From assembly GCA_945919075.1 (NCBI GenBank), contig CAMEIX010000012.1, positions 1 to 64,000 on the forward strand: a stretch of 64,000 nt of DNA, written 5' to 3'. Made by a program: the position numbers and the translations under genes. The notes below the pieces were generated by a model that did not search any database, was not told the DNA's origin, and was given only the letters and a program-made list of their open reading frames with translations. Positions 8,099 to 18,034 of the stretch are shown here, piece after piece (position 1 is the first letter of the stretch; every line of letters begins with the position of its first letter). Source of the stretch: an uncultured Lachnospiraceae bacterium (lineage in GTDB: Bacteria > Bacillota > Clostridia > Lachnospirales > Lachnospiraceae).

Positions 8099-9898
8099 AT
8101 GAAACGTGAATATGTGATGGGAAATGGTGCGATTGCGCTGGGAGCAATGGCAGCAGGTGTGAATCTTGTATCCGGTTATCCGGGAACACCATCTTCGGAA
8201 ATTATAGAAACAATCAGTAAATATCCTCACGAAGGGCTTCATTTGGAATGGTCCGTAAATGAGAAGGCAGCATTGGAAGTTGCTGCAAGTGCATCCTATG
8301 CCGGAGCGAGAACACTGGTTACCATGAAGCAGGTGGGCTTAAATGTGGCTTCCGATCCGCTTATGTCCCTTGCTTATGTGGGCGTCAAGGGTGGAATGGT
8401 CATTGTTTCTGCGGATGATCCGGGTCCCATTTCTTCCCAGACGGAACAGGATACCAGAAGATTTGCGGAATTTGCAAGGATTCCGGTCTTTGATCCGACT
8501 TCTCCGGAAGAAGCTTTTACCATGATTCAGGAAGCCTTTGACTATTCGGAAAAATATAAGACTCCGGTGCTGTTTCGACCTACCACCAGGATTTGTCATG
8601 CTTATGCGAATATTGATGTTCCTGAGGAATTTAAGCCTCATGCATTTGAGGGATTTGTAAAGGATTCCAAAAGATGGGTTATTTTTCCGCGCCTTTCTTT
8701 TGCCAATCATGCCATGATAGAAAAAAGAAATCCGGAAATCGGGGATGATTTTTCCGATAACAGGATGAATTTTGTAAATACGGATAAGCCTTGTGAAAAG
8801 GTTATCTTTGCAGGGGGCGTAAGTTATGCGTATGCACGGGAATTTTTAAAGGATTTCCCGGATATAAAGCTTTGTAAAATAGCTACCCCCTACCCATTTC
8901 CTGAAAAATTTGCTTTAAGTTGTCTTAAGGGTGCAAAATCGGTCATGGTTTTGGAGGAACTGAGTCCCTATATTGAGGAAAATCTCTTAAAACTTGCTGG
9001 TAAGGAGCATTTGGATTTGAGCATTTGCGGAAAACTGACCGGAGATGTTTCGGTGAGCGGCGAGAACTCCTATGAAAATATTTCCCTGATACTGAGTAAA
9101 TTTTTGGGAATTGCTATCGGGGAAGAGCAAATCGATTTAAGTTCTGCCCCCTCTCTTCCGGTAAGGCCCCCGGTACTTTGTGCGGGTTGTCCCCACAGAG
9201 CATCCTTCTATGCCGTAAAGCAGGCCATGAGGGGAAAAAAGAGTTATTTCTGTGGAGATATCGGATGTTACACTTTGGGAAATGCCATGCCACTAGATAT
9301 GTGTGATACCTGTCTTTGTATGGGTGCCGGCGTTACCATGGCACAGGGATTTCACTGGGTGGATCCGAAAATGGAAGGTGCTGCATTTGCCTTTATCGGG
9401 GATTCCACTTTCTTTGCTTCCGGTATGACCGGCGTAGTAAATGCGGTGTATAATGAAGCAAATGTAGTTATTTGTATTCTGGACAATTCCACCACCGCCA
9501 TGACCGGACACCAGCCCCATCCCGGAACCGGAAGAAATATGATGGGTGACATTGTGGAAAAAGTCAGTATCGAAAATATTTTGCGCGGAATCGGACTTAA
9601 GTTTGTGGAAACGGTGGATCCGCTTGACCTTGACAAAGCAGTGGATACCGTGAAAAGAGCAGCCGCAGAAAAGGGTGTAAAGGCCATTATTTTCAAGTCT
9701 CCCTGTATCGCCATTGCAAAAAGCACCAAAAAGGCAGAGATTTCCGAAAAATGTATTCAGTGCAAAAAGTGCATCCGGGAAATCGGATGCCCCGCCATTG
9801 TCGTGGAGAACGGAAAAGTAATGATGGATACCAATCTCTGTACGGGATGTAACCTCTGTGCACAGGTTTGTCCGGTGAGTGCAATCAGCGTGAAGTAA
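8099..9898 (+). CDS. iorA: Indolepyruvate:ferredoxin oxidoreductase, alpha subunit
   Basis: A 599-residue thiamine-diphosphate enzyme that oxidatively decarboxylates aryl pyruvates, made by transamination of Trp, Phe and Tyr, to aryl-acetyl-CoA, passing electrons to ferredoxin. The N-terminal half is the pyruvate:ferredoxin oxidoreductase alpha fold. The TPP-binding half contains GDIGCYTLG and GDSTFFASG. The C-terminus holds two 4Fe-4S motifs: C552-x2-C555-x2-C558-x5-C564 and C581-x2-C584-x2-C587-x3-C591. Length and domain order are usual for IorA. It is followed by iorB 19 bases later. Confidence 0.95.
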   Translation: MKREYVMGNGAIALGAMAAGVNLVSGYPGTPSSEIIETISKYPHEGLHLEWSVNEKAALEVAASASYAGARTLVTMKQVGLNVASDPLMSLAYVGVKGGMVIVSADDPGPISSQTEQDTRRFAEFARIPVFDPTSPEEAFTMIQEAFDYSEKYKTPVLFRPTTRICHAYANIDVPEEFKPHAFEGFVKDSKRWVIFPRLSFANHAMIEKRNPEIGDDFSDNRMNFVNTDKPCEKVIFAGGVSYAYAREFLKDFPDIKLCKIATPYPFPEKFALSCLKGAKSVMVLEELSPYIEENLLKLAGKEHLDLSICGKLTGDVSVSGENSYENISLILSKFLGIAIGEEQIDLSSAPSLPVRPPVLCAGCPHRASFYAVKQAMRGKKSYFCGDIGCYTLGNAMPLDMCDTCLCMGAGVTMAQGFHWVDPKMEGAAFAFIGDSTFFASGMTGVVNAVYNEANVVICILDNSTTAMTGHQPHPGTGRNMMGDIVEKVSIENILRGIGLKFVETVDPLDLDKAVDTVKRAAAEKGVKAIIFKSPCIAIAKSTKKAEISEKCIQCKKCIREIGCPAIVVENGKVMMDTNLCTGCNLCAQVCPVSAISVK

Positions 9899-9917
9899 AG
9901 GAAAAGGTGGTTTGAGA

Positions 9918-10508
9918 ATGAATAAAGATATATTGATTTGCGGAGTTGGAGGACAGGGTACGGTTCTGGCTTCTAAAATTATTGCAGCCGCCGCCATGGA
10001 AGAGGGAAATACCGTGCATTCTGCAGAAACCATCGGCATGGCGCAGCGGGGCGGATCGGTTATCAGTCATGTGCGGATCGGGGATGCTTATTCTCCTCTG
10101 ATTCCAAAGGGAAAAAGTGATATGATTCTTTCTTTTGAACCGGCGGAAGCAGTCCGAAACTTAGGATATCTGAAAAAAGACGGTATTGTAATCGTAAATT
10201 CCGTACCCGTAAAACCCACAACGGAGACCTTGCAGGAAACCGGGTATGACGGAAAGGACATGATTGCATACCTGAAGGAAAAATGTAATGTCATAGTGGT
10301 TAATTCGGAGGAACTTTGCCGGAAATTTGGTTCTACCAAATATTTTAATATTGTGCTTCTCGGAGTGGCAGCAGCCAGCGGGCATCTGGGCATTTCTGAA
10401 GAAGCCATTATGAAGGAGATTGAAAAGCGCGTACCGCCTAAATTTGTGGAAACCAACAAAGAAGCGTTTCGGGTCGGTGTCGGCGTAGTAAGAGGAGAAA
10501 ACCTATGA
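9918..10508 (+). CDS. iorB: Indolepyruvate:ferredoxin oxidoreductase, beta subunit
   Basis: A 196-residue gamma-type subunit of 2-oxoacid:ferredoxin oxidoreductases. It begins MNKDILICGVGGQGTVLAS, with the typical GxGGQG motif, and later has ETIGMAQRGG. The ATG at 9918 is preferred to the in-frame TTG at 9912 because AAAGGTGG lies 7 bases upstream of it. It forms the IorAB complex with the preceding gene, and its stop overlaps the paaK start as ATGA. Confidence 0.95.
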   Translation: MNKDILICGVGGQGTVLASKIIAAAAMEEGNTVHSAETIGMAQRGGSVISHVRIGDAYSPLIPKGKSDMILSFEPAEAVRNLGYLKKDGIVIVNSVPVKPTTETLQETGYDGKDMIAYLKEKCNVIVVNSEELCRKFGSTKYFNIVLLGVAAASGHLGISEEAIMKEIEKRVPPKFVETNKEAFRVGVGVVRGENL

Positions 10509-11752
10509 AATTAAGCAGCACACAGTTATCCCAGGTGGATGCACAGATTAAAAGACTGATTCAGACGGACAGTTATTACGGAAATAAATATAAGGAACTG
10601 GGAATAACAGGAATTTCAAGTGAAGAAGAGTTTGAAAAATTGCCTTTTTCCAGTAAGGAAGATTTGAGAAATGCCTATCCTTTGGGAATTCAGGCAGTTC
10701 CCGATGAGGAGGTTGTCAGAATTCATTCTTCTTCCGGTACCACGGGAAAGCCTGTTATCATACCATACACCGCCAAAGACGTGGATGATTGGGCAGTGAT
10801 GTTTGCAAGATGTTACGAAACGGCGGGCATTACCAATAAAGACCGTATTCAGATTACACCCGGTTATGGCTTGTGGACAGCGGGAATCGGTTTTCAGTTT
10901 GGATGTGAAAAATTAGGTGCCATGGCAATTCCCATGGGACCCGGAAATACGGATAAGCAGTTACAGATGATGGTAGACCTTAAATCTACGGTTATCACTG
11001 CAACCTCCTCCTATGCTCTTCTTCTTTCCGAAGAAATTAATAAAAGAGGACTGAAGGATCAGATTCATCTGAAAAAAGGTGTTATCGGGTCCGAGCGCTG
11101 GAGTGAAAAGATGCGCAAGAGCATCCGGGAAGGTCTGGGAATTGAATTATTCGATATTTACGGACTTACGGAAATCTATGGACCGGGTATCGGCATTAAC
11201 TGCCCCGGTGAGACGGCAATGCATTATTGGGATGATTTTATTTACATTGAAATCATCGATCCTAAAACCGGAAAGCCGGTGGAAGACGGAGAAGAAGGGG
11301 AAATTGTGATTACCACTCTGGTGAAGGAAGGTGCACCTTTAATTCGTTTCCGCACTCATGACATTTCCCGCATTGTTCCCGGAACCTGTAACTGCGATAA
11401 ATGCAAAAAATATCCCAGAATCGATATCATCAAGGGAAGAAGTGATGATATGTTTAAGGTTCACGGTGTCAATATGTTCCCCAGTCAGGTAGAAGAGCTT
11501 CTGTCCTTGGTGGATGGTGTTTCCAGTGAATACAACATCAATATTGCACATGATGAGGAGAAAAATAAGGATGTAATTCTCATAACCTGTGAGGCAGAGG
11601 GCCGCGTGAATTTCGATGCTGCAGCAGCAAAGATTAAGGAGCTTTTCAAATCCCGAATCGGGGTTACACCGAAGATTACGGTAGTTCCCATCGGAACCCT
11701 GCCCCGTTCTGAGAAGAAGACCAAAAGAGTCATCGACCATAGAGAATTATAG
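10505..11752 (+). CDS. paaK: Phenylacetate--CoA ligase
   Basis: A 415-residue adenylate-forming enzyme of the PaaK type. It shows the AMP-binding loop SSSGTTGKP, the YGLTE motif and a C-terminal domain with GRSDDMFKVHGVNMFP. It interconverts aryl acetates and aryl-acetyl-CoA. Translationally coupled to iorAB, it probably recovers ATP from aryl-acetyl-CoA in fermentation of aromatic amino acids, or activates exogenous aryl acetates for the reverse reaction. The direction cannot be told from sequence. Confidence 0.92.
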   Translation: MKLSSTQLSQVDAQIKRLIQTDSYYGNKYKELGITGISSEEEFEKLPFSSKEDLRNAYPLGIQAVPDEEVVRIHSSSGTTGKPVIIPYTAKDVDDWAVMFARCYETAGITNKDRIQITPGYGLWTAGIGFQFGCEKLGAMAIPMGPGNTDKQLQMMVDLKSTVITATSSYALLLSEEINKRGLKDQIHLKKGVIGSERWSEKMRKSIREGLGIELFDIYGLTEIYGPGIGINCPGETAMHYWDDFIYIEIIDPKTGKPVEDGEEGEIVITTLVKEGAPLIRFRTHDISRIVPGTCNCDKCKKYPRIDIIKGRSDDMFKVHGVNMFPSQVEELLSLVDGVSSEYNINIAHDEEKNKDVILITCEAEGRVNFDAAAAKIKELFKSRIGVTPKITVVPIGTLPRSEKKTKRVIDHREL

Positions 11753-11794
11753 AAGTAAGAGCAGTTTGAAGGCTACTTGCAAAAAGAAATAAAG

Positions 11795-11826
11795 AATCCC
11801 GGATATTCTTAGGAGTATCCGGGATT
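11795..11826. terminator. Terminator between convergent paaK and OFA transporter genes
   Basis: Perfect 11-base arms (AATCCCGGATA at 11795-11805 and its complement at 11816-11826) enclose a 10-base loop. The T-rich run lies on the minus-strand side, so it best serves the OFA transporter transcript, but it sits between convergent genes and may stop both. Confidence 0.75.
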
Positions 11827-11865
11827 TGTGATTCACTGATTATTATGTATTTTACCGCAAATGCA

Positions 11866-13203
11866 TTAATTTGCTTTTGCCTTTTTTGCTTTCTTTGCTT
11901 CCAGCGCTTTATCCGTAGGACGAACCATAAAAATGCATACCAGTAAGGAAATGATATACAAAGCAATGGTTGCGTACAAAACATACTGATAACCGGTGGG
12001 ATTTACCATAATGTCTTCGTGTCCGGCAAGAGGGACCGGAGTACCGAATTTATTTACAATCCAGTTTGCCATCTGGTTACCGGTAAGACCTGCAAATGCC
12101 CAGGCGGAAAGAGTAATACCATGGATTGCACTGATGCTTCCCATACCATAGTGATCGGAAAGTAAGGTAGGTACATTGGAGAAACCGCCGCCGTAACCTG
12201 CGTTTACCACAAAAATTAAAGCAAGTACAAGAATGGTCAGAAGGGTATTTCCGTTACCTTTTTCAATACCGCCGGTAAGAATGGTTGCACCGGTAAATAC
12301 AATGGAAAGAATAAAGATCAGCTTATAAATAGTATTTCGGTCCTTCATGGTATCAGCCCATGCGGAGAAACCAAGACGTCCGCCTGCATTGAAAATTGCG
12401 GATACAGTGGAGATAATACCAACACTTCCTGCAAGACCGATACATTTTACAATCATTTTTTCCTGGGAGATGAGTGCAAGACCACAGGTGATGTTTAAGT
12501 AGAACATTAACCAGATACCGATGTAATTGGTAAGGGGTTTGGTCTTTAAGGTTGCCATAATTCCCTGGCTCTTATCCTTGGTAGCGGGTTCATGCCAGTC
12601 AGCAGGTTTTGCAAGAAGCAGGTGGCCTACAAACATCATAACAAAGTAAACACCGGCAAGGATATAGAACATTTTGAAAATACCGCCTTCGCCAAGTCCG
12701 TCAAGCATAGCCTGCATGATGGGGCTTGCGATTGCTTTTGCTGCACCAAAGCCTGCTACGGCAAGACCGGTAGCAAGACCTTTTCTGTCCTGGAACCAAA
12801 GCATAAGGGTCTTAACAGGAGATAAGTAACCGGTACCAAGACCGATACCCATGATAAAACCGTAACAAACATAAATACCAATAAGTGCAAGTGCACTTCC
12901 CTTATGAAGTCCTCCGTAATAAATAAAGAAGCCGGTACCTGCCATACCTGCGGCAAAACAGATACTTGCAATAAGGGAAGACTTGTGAATATCTTTTTCT
13001 ACAATGTTACCTAAAAATGCTGCCGACATTCCAAGGAAGAAAATGGCAAAGCTGAAAGCCCATTCCGTGGCACCTTTGGAAAATCCGATGTAATCGGCAA
13101 TTTCCTGGCTGAAGATAGACCAGCAGTAAACAGTTCCGATACTACAGTGGAGTAAAAGTGCGGGAATAGCAGCACGTACCCACTTGTTCTGACAATTTTT
13201 CAT
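11866..13203 (-). CDS. OFA-family MFS transporter (oxalate/formate antiporter-like)
   Basis: A 445-residue major facilitator with 12 predicted membrane segments. The start of the protein (HCSIGTVYCWSIFSQ) and the MLWFQDRKGLATGLAVAGFG segment match the oxalate/formate antiporter family. These carriers exchange small carboxylates. The ATG at 13203 is preceded by AAAGGG. It faces the ior-paaK operon across a shared terminator, so it may export aryl acetates or other fermentation acids. That substrate is inference. Confidence 0.85.
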   Translation of the reverse strand: MKNCQNKWVRAAIPALLLHCSIGTVYCWSIFSQEIADYIGFSKGATEWAFSFAIFFLGMSAAFLGNIVEKDIHKSSLIASICFAAGMAGTGFFIYYGGLHKGSALALIGIYVCYGFIMGIGLGTGYLSPVKTLMLWFQDRKGLATGLAVAGFGAAKAIASPIMQAMLDGLGEGGIFKMFYILAGVYFVMMFVGHLLLAKPADWHEPATKDKSQGIMATLKTKPLTNYIGIWLMFYLNITCGLALISQEKMIVKCIGLAGSVGIISTVSAIFNAGGRLGFSAWADTMKDRNTIYKLIFILSIVFTGATILTGGIEKGNGNTLLTILVLALIFVVNAGYGGGFSNVPTLLSDHYGMGSISAIHGITLSAWAFAGLTGNQMANWIVNKFGTPVPLAGHEDIMVNPTGYQYVLYATIALYIISLLVCIFMVRPTDKALEAKKAKKAKAN

Positions 13204-13398
13204 TTTTTTTCCCTTTCATTAATAAAAATTTAATAATCCTTAGCCATTCTACTCCAATTTTCGGCATATTTCAAGACTTTACAAAGATTCTTATATTAAA
13301 GAAAATTATTTATAAAATGTCGAATTTTGTAAAAATCAGGATGTATTTGCTTTGCATATTGGATTTGACTGTGATAGAGTACAATTAGGAGGATTGCT

Positions 13399-16380
13399 AT
13401 GAAAAGGTTCAAAAAATTAAGTTTTTTTATCCTATGTTTCCTAATTTTATTTTATTACATAGATACGGATGTGAAGGCAGAGGAATCAAAAGATACGGTC
13501 AGCGAACTGATTAAGTATTCGTCAGACGGATTTGACTGGAGTGCTTATCTTTATGATATTAACAATGGTCTTCCTACGTCCGATGCCAATGCAATTGTGC
13601 AGTCACGGGATGGTTTCATCTGGATTGGCGGTTACAGTGGTCTGGTCCGTTATGACGGAACGGAATTTTTCTGTTTTGACTCTACTACGGGAATCAGTAA
13701 TGTGGTAAGTCTTCATATCGACCGGAAGGAACGCCTATGGGTTGGTACCAATGATAAAGGTGCGGCTTTTTATGAAAACGATAGTTTTACCTTTTACGGA
13801 AGAGAACAGGGACTAAAATCCGGATCCGTCCGTGCCATTGCGGAAGACGAAAGCGGAGTTATTTATCTGGCAACCACCCAGGGTATAGCCTGTGTCAACG
13901 ATACCGGGTCTTTATATTATGTGAATGACAGCCGCTTAAATGAAAAGTATATTTGTGATTTGATGGGAGATGGAAATACCATTTACGGTGTTACCTTAAA
14001 TGGAGATGTTTTTACCATAAGGGACGGAGAAGTGCAGGAATTTGTGGAGAGCAGCCGTTTCCCGGATGCTGTGCCTACCTGTGTATATGCATGTAACGGA
14101 GAGATTTATATCGGTGTTGAATCGGACTATATTTATAAGACCAAAAGTCTTTCCAATATGGAGCATTACAATCTGATTCAGGTGAGACCCTTAAGTCAGG
14201 TCAATAAGATCCTGTCCACGTCCGGAGGTTGTGTCTTTGTCTGTACGGATAACGGAATCGGTTACGTTTTTGGGAACAATTGCAAGATTATTTCAGACCT
14301 CCCCATGAATAATTCCGTGGATGACTGTATGGAAGATATGGATGGAAACCTCTGGTTTGCTTCTTCCAGACAGGGTGTTATGAAGATTGTGGCAAACCGT
14401 TTCAAAAATATCAGTGAAGCCGTGAATTTTACCCCGAAGGTAATCAACAGTACCTGTTTATACAATGGGTATCTTTATGTGGGAACGGATAAGGGACTCT
14501 ATACCCTGGATGAGCATTTCAAGCAGAAAGACACAGATGTTACGGAGCTGTTAGAGGGTGTCCGTGTCCGTTGTATCCGCAGGGACAGTAAGGGAAATAT
14601 GTGGGTCTGTACTTATGGTGAATACGGACTGGTACAGGTGAGTGCGGATGGGTCCATGCAATTTTTTACGGAAGAGACCGGGCTTAATTCCTCCCGTGTA
14701 CGTACGGTTCTGGAAAAAGCCAACGGGGATATGATTGTATCTACCAGCGGCGGGGTTAATATTATCCGCGACGGAAAGGTGATAGGAAAATACGGTTCTG
14801 GGGAAGGGGTCAATAATACAGAAATTCTCAGTACCTGTGAAGGCAAAAACGGGGAAATCTATGCCGGAAGTGATGGAGAAGGAATCTATGTGATTGAAGA
14901 GAACGGTGCCATTCATAACCTGTATTTGGATGATGGTCTGGAATCCGGGGTAATTCTTCGAATCAAAAAGGATTTAAGTGGCGAAGGATACTGGATTATT
15001 ACCGGCAACTCTATTGCTTATATGGAGAATGAAGAAATTCGTACCATCCATAATTTTCCCTATATCAATAACTATGACATGTATTTTGCAGAGGATGGAA
15101 ATATCTGGATTTTAAGTGGTAATGGTATTTATGTGGTTGCCCGGGAGGAACTTTATAACGACAAAGAGAATATGGCGTACAGATTTTACGGTATCAATAA
15201 CGGAATTCCCTGCAATGCGACTGCTAATTCCCGAAGTGAATTAGCGGAAGACGGAACCTTGTACATTTCCGGAACGTCCTGCTTATTCAGTGTCAATATC
15301 AATGAGCAGGGTGAAAGGGAAGATTCCGTGTATCTGGTGGTTCCGTTTATGGAAGCGGATGGAGAGAAAATCTATGCCGATGAAGAAGGAGAGTACCGGA
15401 TTCCCAGTGACTGTAAACATTTGTCCATAGATGCCCATGCCATTTCTTATTCCCTGCAAAATGTGCAGATCAGTTATTATCTGGAAGGTTTTGATGACAA
15501 GAAGTTTGTGGCAGATAAACAAAATTTGTCCGCCATTACTTATACCAACTTAAACGGTGGTTCTTATCGTTTTCATTTAGAGGTGACGGATGAAATTACC
15601 GGAGAAGTAAAAGACCAGATCATTATTCCTATCTATAAGGAAAAACAATTGCATGAAACATGGTTGTTCTGGATTATAATCGCAGGAATCAGCATACTTT
15701 TTATGAGTATCTGCGCATATCTGATTATATGGAAACGCACCAGAAAACTTCTTGCAAGAGAAAAGGAGAACCGCAAGTTTTCCCGCCAGATTATCCACGC
15801 TTTTGCCCGGGTTATTGACTCCTTTGACAAATATACAAACGGACATTCCCAGCGTGTGGCAATCTATTCCGCCATTCTGGCTTCCCATATCGGTTATAAC
15901 AAAGAAAAGGTGGAAAATATTTATAACATTGCACTGCTTCATGATGTGGGAAAGATTGTGGTTCCAAGTGAGATCCTGAATAAGCCTGCAAAGCTTACTG
16001 AGGAAGAGTACGAAATTATCAAATCCCACACCGTTACCGGGTATGATATCCTGAAGGAAATTGAAACGCTTCCGGAGCTTGCTATCGGTGCCCATTATCA
16101 CCATGAGCGTCTGGATGGAAAAGGATATCCCGAAAAACTGGAGGGAGCCGAGATTCCCTATATTGCAAAAATCATTGCGGTAGCGGATACCTTTGATGCC
16201 ATGAATTCCACGAGACCTTACAGAGAAAGAATGAGTTACCCTGACATTGCGAAGGAACTTCGCAGGGTGGAGGGAACACAATTGGATCTGGAGATTGTGG
16301 AAATATTACTCAAGCTTTTGGAAAATGGTAAATTAGAGGGAGAAATTGAAGAAACACAGAAGTATTTTGACAGTTTATAG
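13399..16380 (+). CDS. Propeller-sensor HD-GYP c-di-GMP phosphodiesterase
   Basis: A 993-residue membrane sensor. A signal/anchor segment occupies residues 8-27. Up to about residue 650 there are repeated Reg_prop blades with patterns such as DGFIWIGGYSGLVRYDG and RKERLWVGTNDKG. A Y_Y_Y-type sandwich precedes one membrane helix at about 755-780. The cytoplasmic part is an HD-GYP domain with H848-D849 in LLHDVGK and HHERLDGKGYP at 901-911, all intact. HD-GYP proteins hydrolyse c-di-GMP. The outer propeller suggests control by an extracellular, perhaps carbohydrate, ligand. The start is supported by TTAGGAGG 7 bases upstream. Confidence 0.92.
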   Translation: MKRFKKLSFFILCFLILFYYIDTDVKAEESKDTVSELIKYSSDGFDWSAYLYDINNGLPTSDANAIVQSRDGFIWIGGYSGLVRYDGTEFFCFDSTTGISNVVSLHIDRKERLWVGTNDKGAAFYENDSFTFYGREQGLKSGSVRAIAEDESGVIYLATTQGIACVNDTGSLYYVNDSRLNEKYICDLMGDGNTIYGVTLNGDVFTIRDGEVQEFVESSRFPDAVPTCVYACNGEIYIGVESDYIYKTKSLSNMEHYNLIQVRPLSQVNKILSTSGGCVFVCTDNGIGYVFGNNCKIISDLPMNNSVDDCMEDMDGNLWFASSRQGVMKIVANRFKNISEAVNFTPKVINSTCLYNGYLYVGTDKGLYTLDEHFKQKDTDVTELLEGVRVRCIRRDSKGNMWVCTYGEYGLVQVSADGSMQFFTEETGLNSSRVRTVLEKANGDMIVSTSGGVNIIRDGKVIGKYGSGEGVNNTEILSTCEGKNGEIYAGSDGEGIYVIEENGAIHNLYLDDGLESGVILRIKKDLSGEGYWIITGNSIAYMENEEIRTIHNFPYINNYDMYFAEDGNIWILSGNGIYVVAREELYNDKENMAYRFYGINNGIPCNATANSRSELAEDGTLYISGTSCLFSVNINEQGEREDSVYLVVPFMEADGEKIYADEEGEYRIPSDCKHLSIDAHAISYSLQNVQISYYLEGFDDKKFVADKQNLSAITYTNLNGGSYRFHLEVTDEITGEVKDQIIIPIYKEKQLHETWLFWIIIAGISILFMSICAYLIIWKRTRKLLAREKENRKFSRQIIHAFARVIDSFDKYTNGHSQRVAIYSAILASHIGYNKEKVENIYNIALLHDVGKIVVPSEILNKPAKLTEEEYEIIKSHTVTGYDILKEIETLPELAIGAHYHHERLDGKGYPEKLEGAEIPYIAKIIAVADTFDAMNSTRPYRERMSYPDIAKELRRVEGTQLDLEIVEILLKLLENGKLEGEIEETQKYFDSL

Positions 16381-16382
16381 TG

Positions 16383-16907
16383 TTATTCCCGGATGAGGAA
16401 ACCTTTCTCATCCAGTTCCTTCTTAATTAATCCCAGTACTTTGGCGGAGGGGGCGGAAATGGTGTGAAAATGCACATTTTCGGTCAGGGAACAGAGAGGT
16501 TTCGAAGTACCCTCCGCTACTTTTTTGACAAATTCTTTTGCATCTTCAAAATTATTAATTACCAAATCAGAACGGATATTGCCGTAAATATCATGATCGA
16601 TGGAAACATCCAGCATTTTGCCGCCCAGTTCCACTATGGAAAGCATCTCTTCTAAAATCTGGTCACCGTCATGTTTTACGGCAATTACTTCTTTTACGAA
16701 ATGATCATCTGCGGCGGGATTATAAAGCACATATCCCTTATTGGTGGAAAGGATATCCCGATTTTCAGCCCGAAGCAGCGCAATATCCTGCACAATAACC
16801 TGTCGGCTCACGTGCAGTGCGGCAGCCAAATCCGTGCCGGAAATGGGCGTGTTTTCCGTGCTTAAAATTTCGATGATTTTTTTGCGTCTTCTACTTCCCT
16901 CTGTCAT
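16383..16907 (-). CDS. niaR: Niacin-responsive repressor NiaR (HTH_11 plus 3H domain)
   Basis: A 174-residue regulator. The N-terminal winged helix (residues about 5-60) contains SGTDLAAALHVSRQVIVQDIALLR. The C-terminal 3H domain carries the three spaced histidines (VKHDG, IDHDIYG, VHFHT) that bind a metal with nicotinate. The family represses NAD synthesis and niacin uptake genes. No such gene is adjacent, so its targets lie outside the window. It converges closely on the HD-GYP gene. Confidence 0.88.
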   Translation of the reverse strand: MTEGSRRRKKIIEILSTENTPISGTDLAAALHVSRQVIVQDIALLRAENRDILSTNKGYVLYNPAADDHFVKEVIAVKHDGDQILEEMLSIVELGGKMLDVSIDHDIYGNIRSDLVINNFEDAKEFVKKVAEGTSKPLCSLTENVHFHTISAPSAKVLGLIKKELDEKGFLIRE

Positions 16908-17112
16908 GGCAACTCCTTTTCCTCACTGGTTTTCTTCTTCAATCATTAAGCTCACGAATCCGCGCTTCGCGTTTTTTATCCTGATTCGCTCATTATATCA
17001 CGATTCTGTTTCTTTTACCATCTGTCATTATTTTTCTACCACATATCGCAATTTCATGAAAAATCCTTTTTTTCGTATTATAATGACTTCAGAAACAAAA
17101 CGGAGGAAAAAC

Positions 17113-17553
17113 ATGGTCGTTAGATTAAAAATTGCCCCGCAGTACAAGGAGCCGGAAATTTATATCTGTTCCGACAAGGAAGATGCTAAGACGAAGGAAA
17201 TTCTGACTAGTGTGGAGAACCTTTTTGGCAGCAGTATTTTTGCATACAGGGAAGAAGAAGTATTCAAAATTCCCACCATGGAAATCGTAAAGATTTACAC
17301 GGAGAACAAAAATGTATACGTTGCCACAACCAAAGGAAATTACCGGATCAGGGAACGCCTTTATGAAATGGAGAGCCGGTTAAGCCAAAACGGTTTTGTC
17401 CGGATTTCCAACACGGATCTGGTAAATGTGGATAAAATTGAAAGACTGGATACCGGTATCACCGGAACCATCATTATGAAGCTTTCCGGTGGAATTGAAG
17501 CATACGTATCCCGAAGATATGTAAGCAAAATCAAGAAAGCTTTGGGAATTTAG
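17113..17553 (+). CDS. LytTR-domain transcription regulator
   Basis: A 146-residue protein beginning MVVRLKIAPQYKEPEIYIC with a C-terminal LytTR DNA-binding domain (about residues 50-146), including EIVKIYTENKNVYV and a terminal R-R-Y-V-S-K-I-K. The reading frame stays open far upstream, but the ATG at 17113 follows CGGAGG and starts the usual family length. It heads a four-gene cassette with DUF3021 and an ABC exporter. In this arrangement LytTR and DUF3021 act as regulator and membrane antagonist controlling the transporter. Confidence 0.88.
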   Translation: MVVRLKIAPQYKEPEIYICSDKEDAKTKEILTSVENLFGSSIFAYREEEVFKIPTMEIVKIYTENKNVYVATTKGNYRIRERLYEMESRLSQNGFVRISNTDLVNVDKIERLDTGITGTIIMKLSGGIEAYVSRRYVSKIKKALGI

Positions 17554-17566
17554 GAGGGGAAATAAA

Positions 17567-18022
17567 ATGATAAAAGTGATAAACAGAGCGTGGCAGGGAT
17601 TTTCCTATGCAGTAGCCATTAATTTATGCATCTTTTTTGTTATTGTCTGTGCAACAAAGCACCTGCCTTTAGTGCCCACGTACCGGGCATATTTTACAAA
17701 TGATACCTTTGCCATGATGTTACAGTTAGTATTAGTAGGACTTATGAGTGCGGTATTCGCTGCCGGAACGGTGATTTTTGAACAGTCCAGAATCGGGCTT
17801 TTGTGGCAGAGCCTTTTGTATTTTATTGTGACCAGTCTTGTATGGATTCCCATTTCCGGTTTTTGTTTCGGGCTATTCGTTTACAAACAGACCATGATTT
17901 CCTTTTTGCTCAGTTATATCGGAACTTATGTGGTTTGCTGGTTTGTGGCATACCGCACAAACAAAAAAGAAGTGGAAGCCATCAATTTGAAACTTTCCCA
18001 GCTCAGGAATGAAGTGAAATAA
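17567..18022 (+). CDS. DUF3021 family membrane protein
   Basis: A 151-residue protein with four hydrophobic segments and a charged C-terminal helix (NKKEVEAINLKLSQLRNEVK). Length and context next to a LytTR gene match DUF3021. It is probably the membrane partner that restrains the LytTR regulator. It lies 13 bases after the LytTR stop with an AGGAGG site. Confidence 0.85.
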   Translation: MIKVINRAWQGFSYAVAINLCIFFVIVCATKHLPLVPTYRAYFTNDTFAMMLQLVLVGLMSAVFAAGTVIFEQSRIGLLWQSLLYFIVTSLVWIPISGFCFGLFVYKQTMISFLLSYIGTYVVCWFVAYRTNKKEVEAINLKLSQLRNEVK

Positions 18023-18034
18023 GGAGGATAAATA

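Noticed and set aside
9293..10039. Long minus-strand ORFs opposite iorA/iorB
   Set aside because: They are shadows of two strongly conserved genes and show no domain or ribosome site.
16741..17112. Long upstream extension of the LytTR reading frame
   Set aside because: It overlaps the opposite-strand niaR gene, and the ATG at 17113 has a clear CGGAGG site and the family length.
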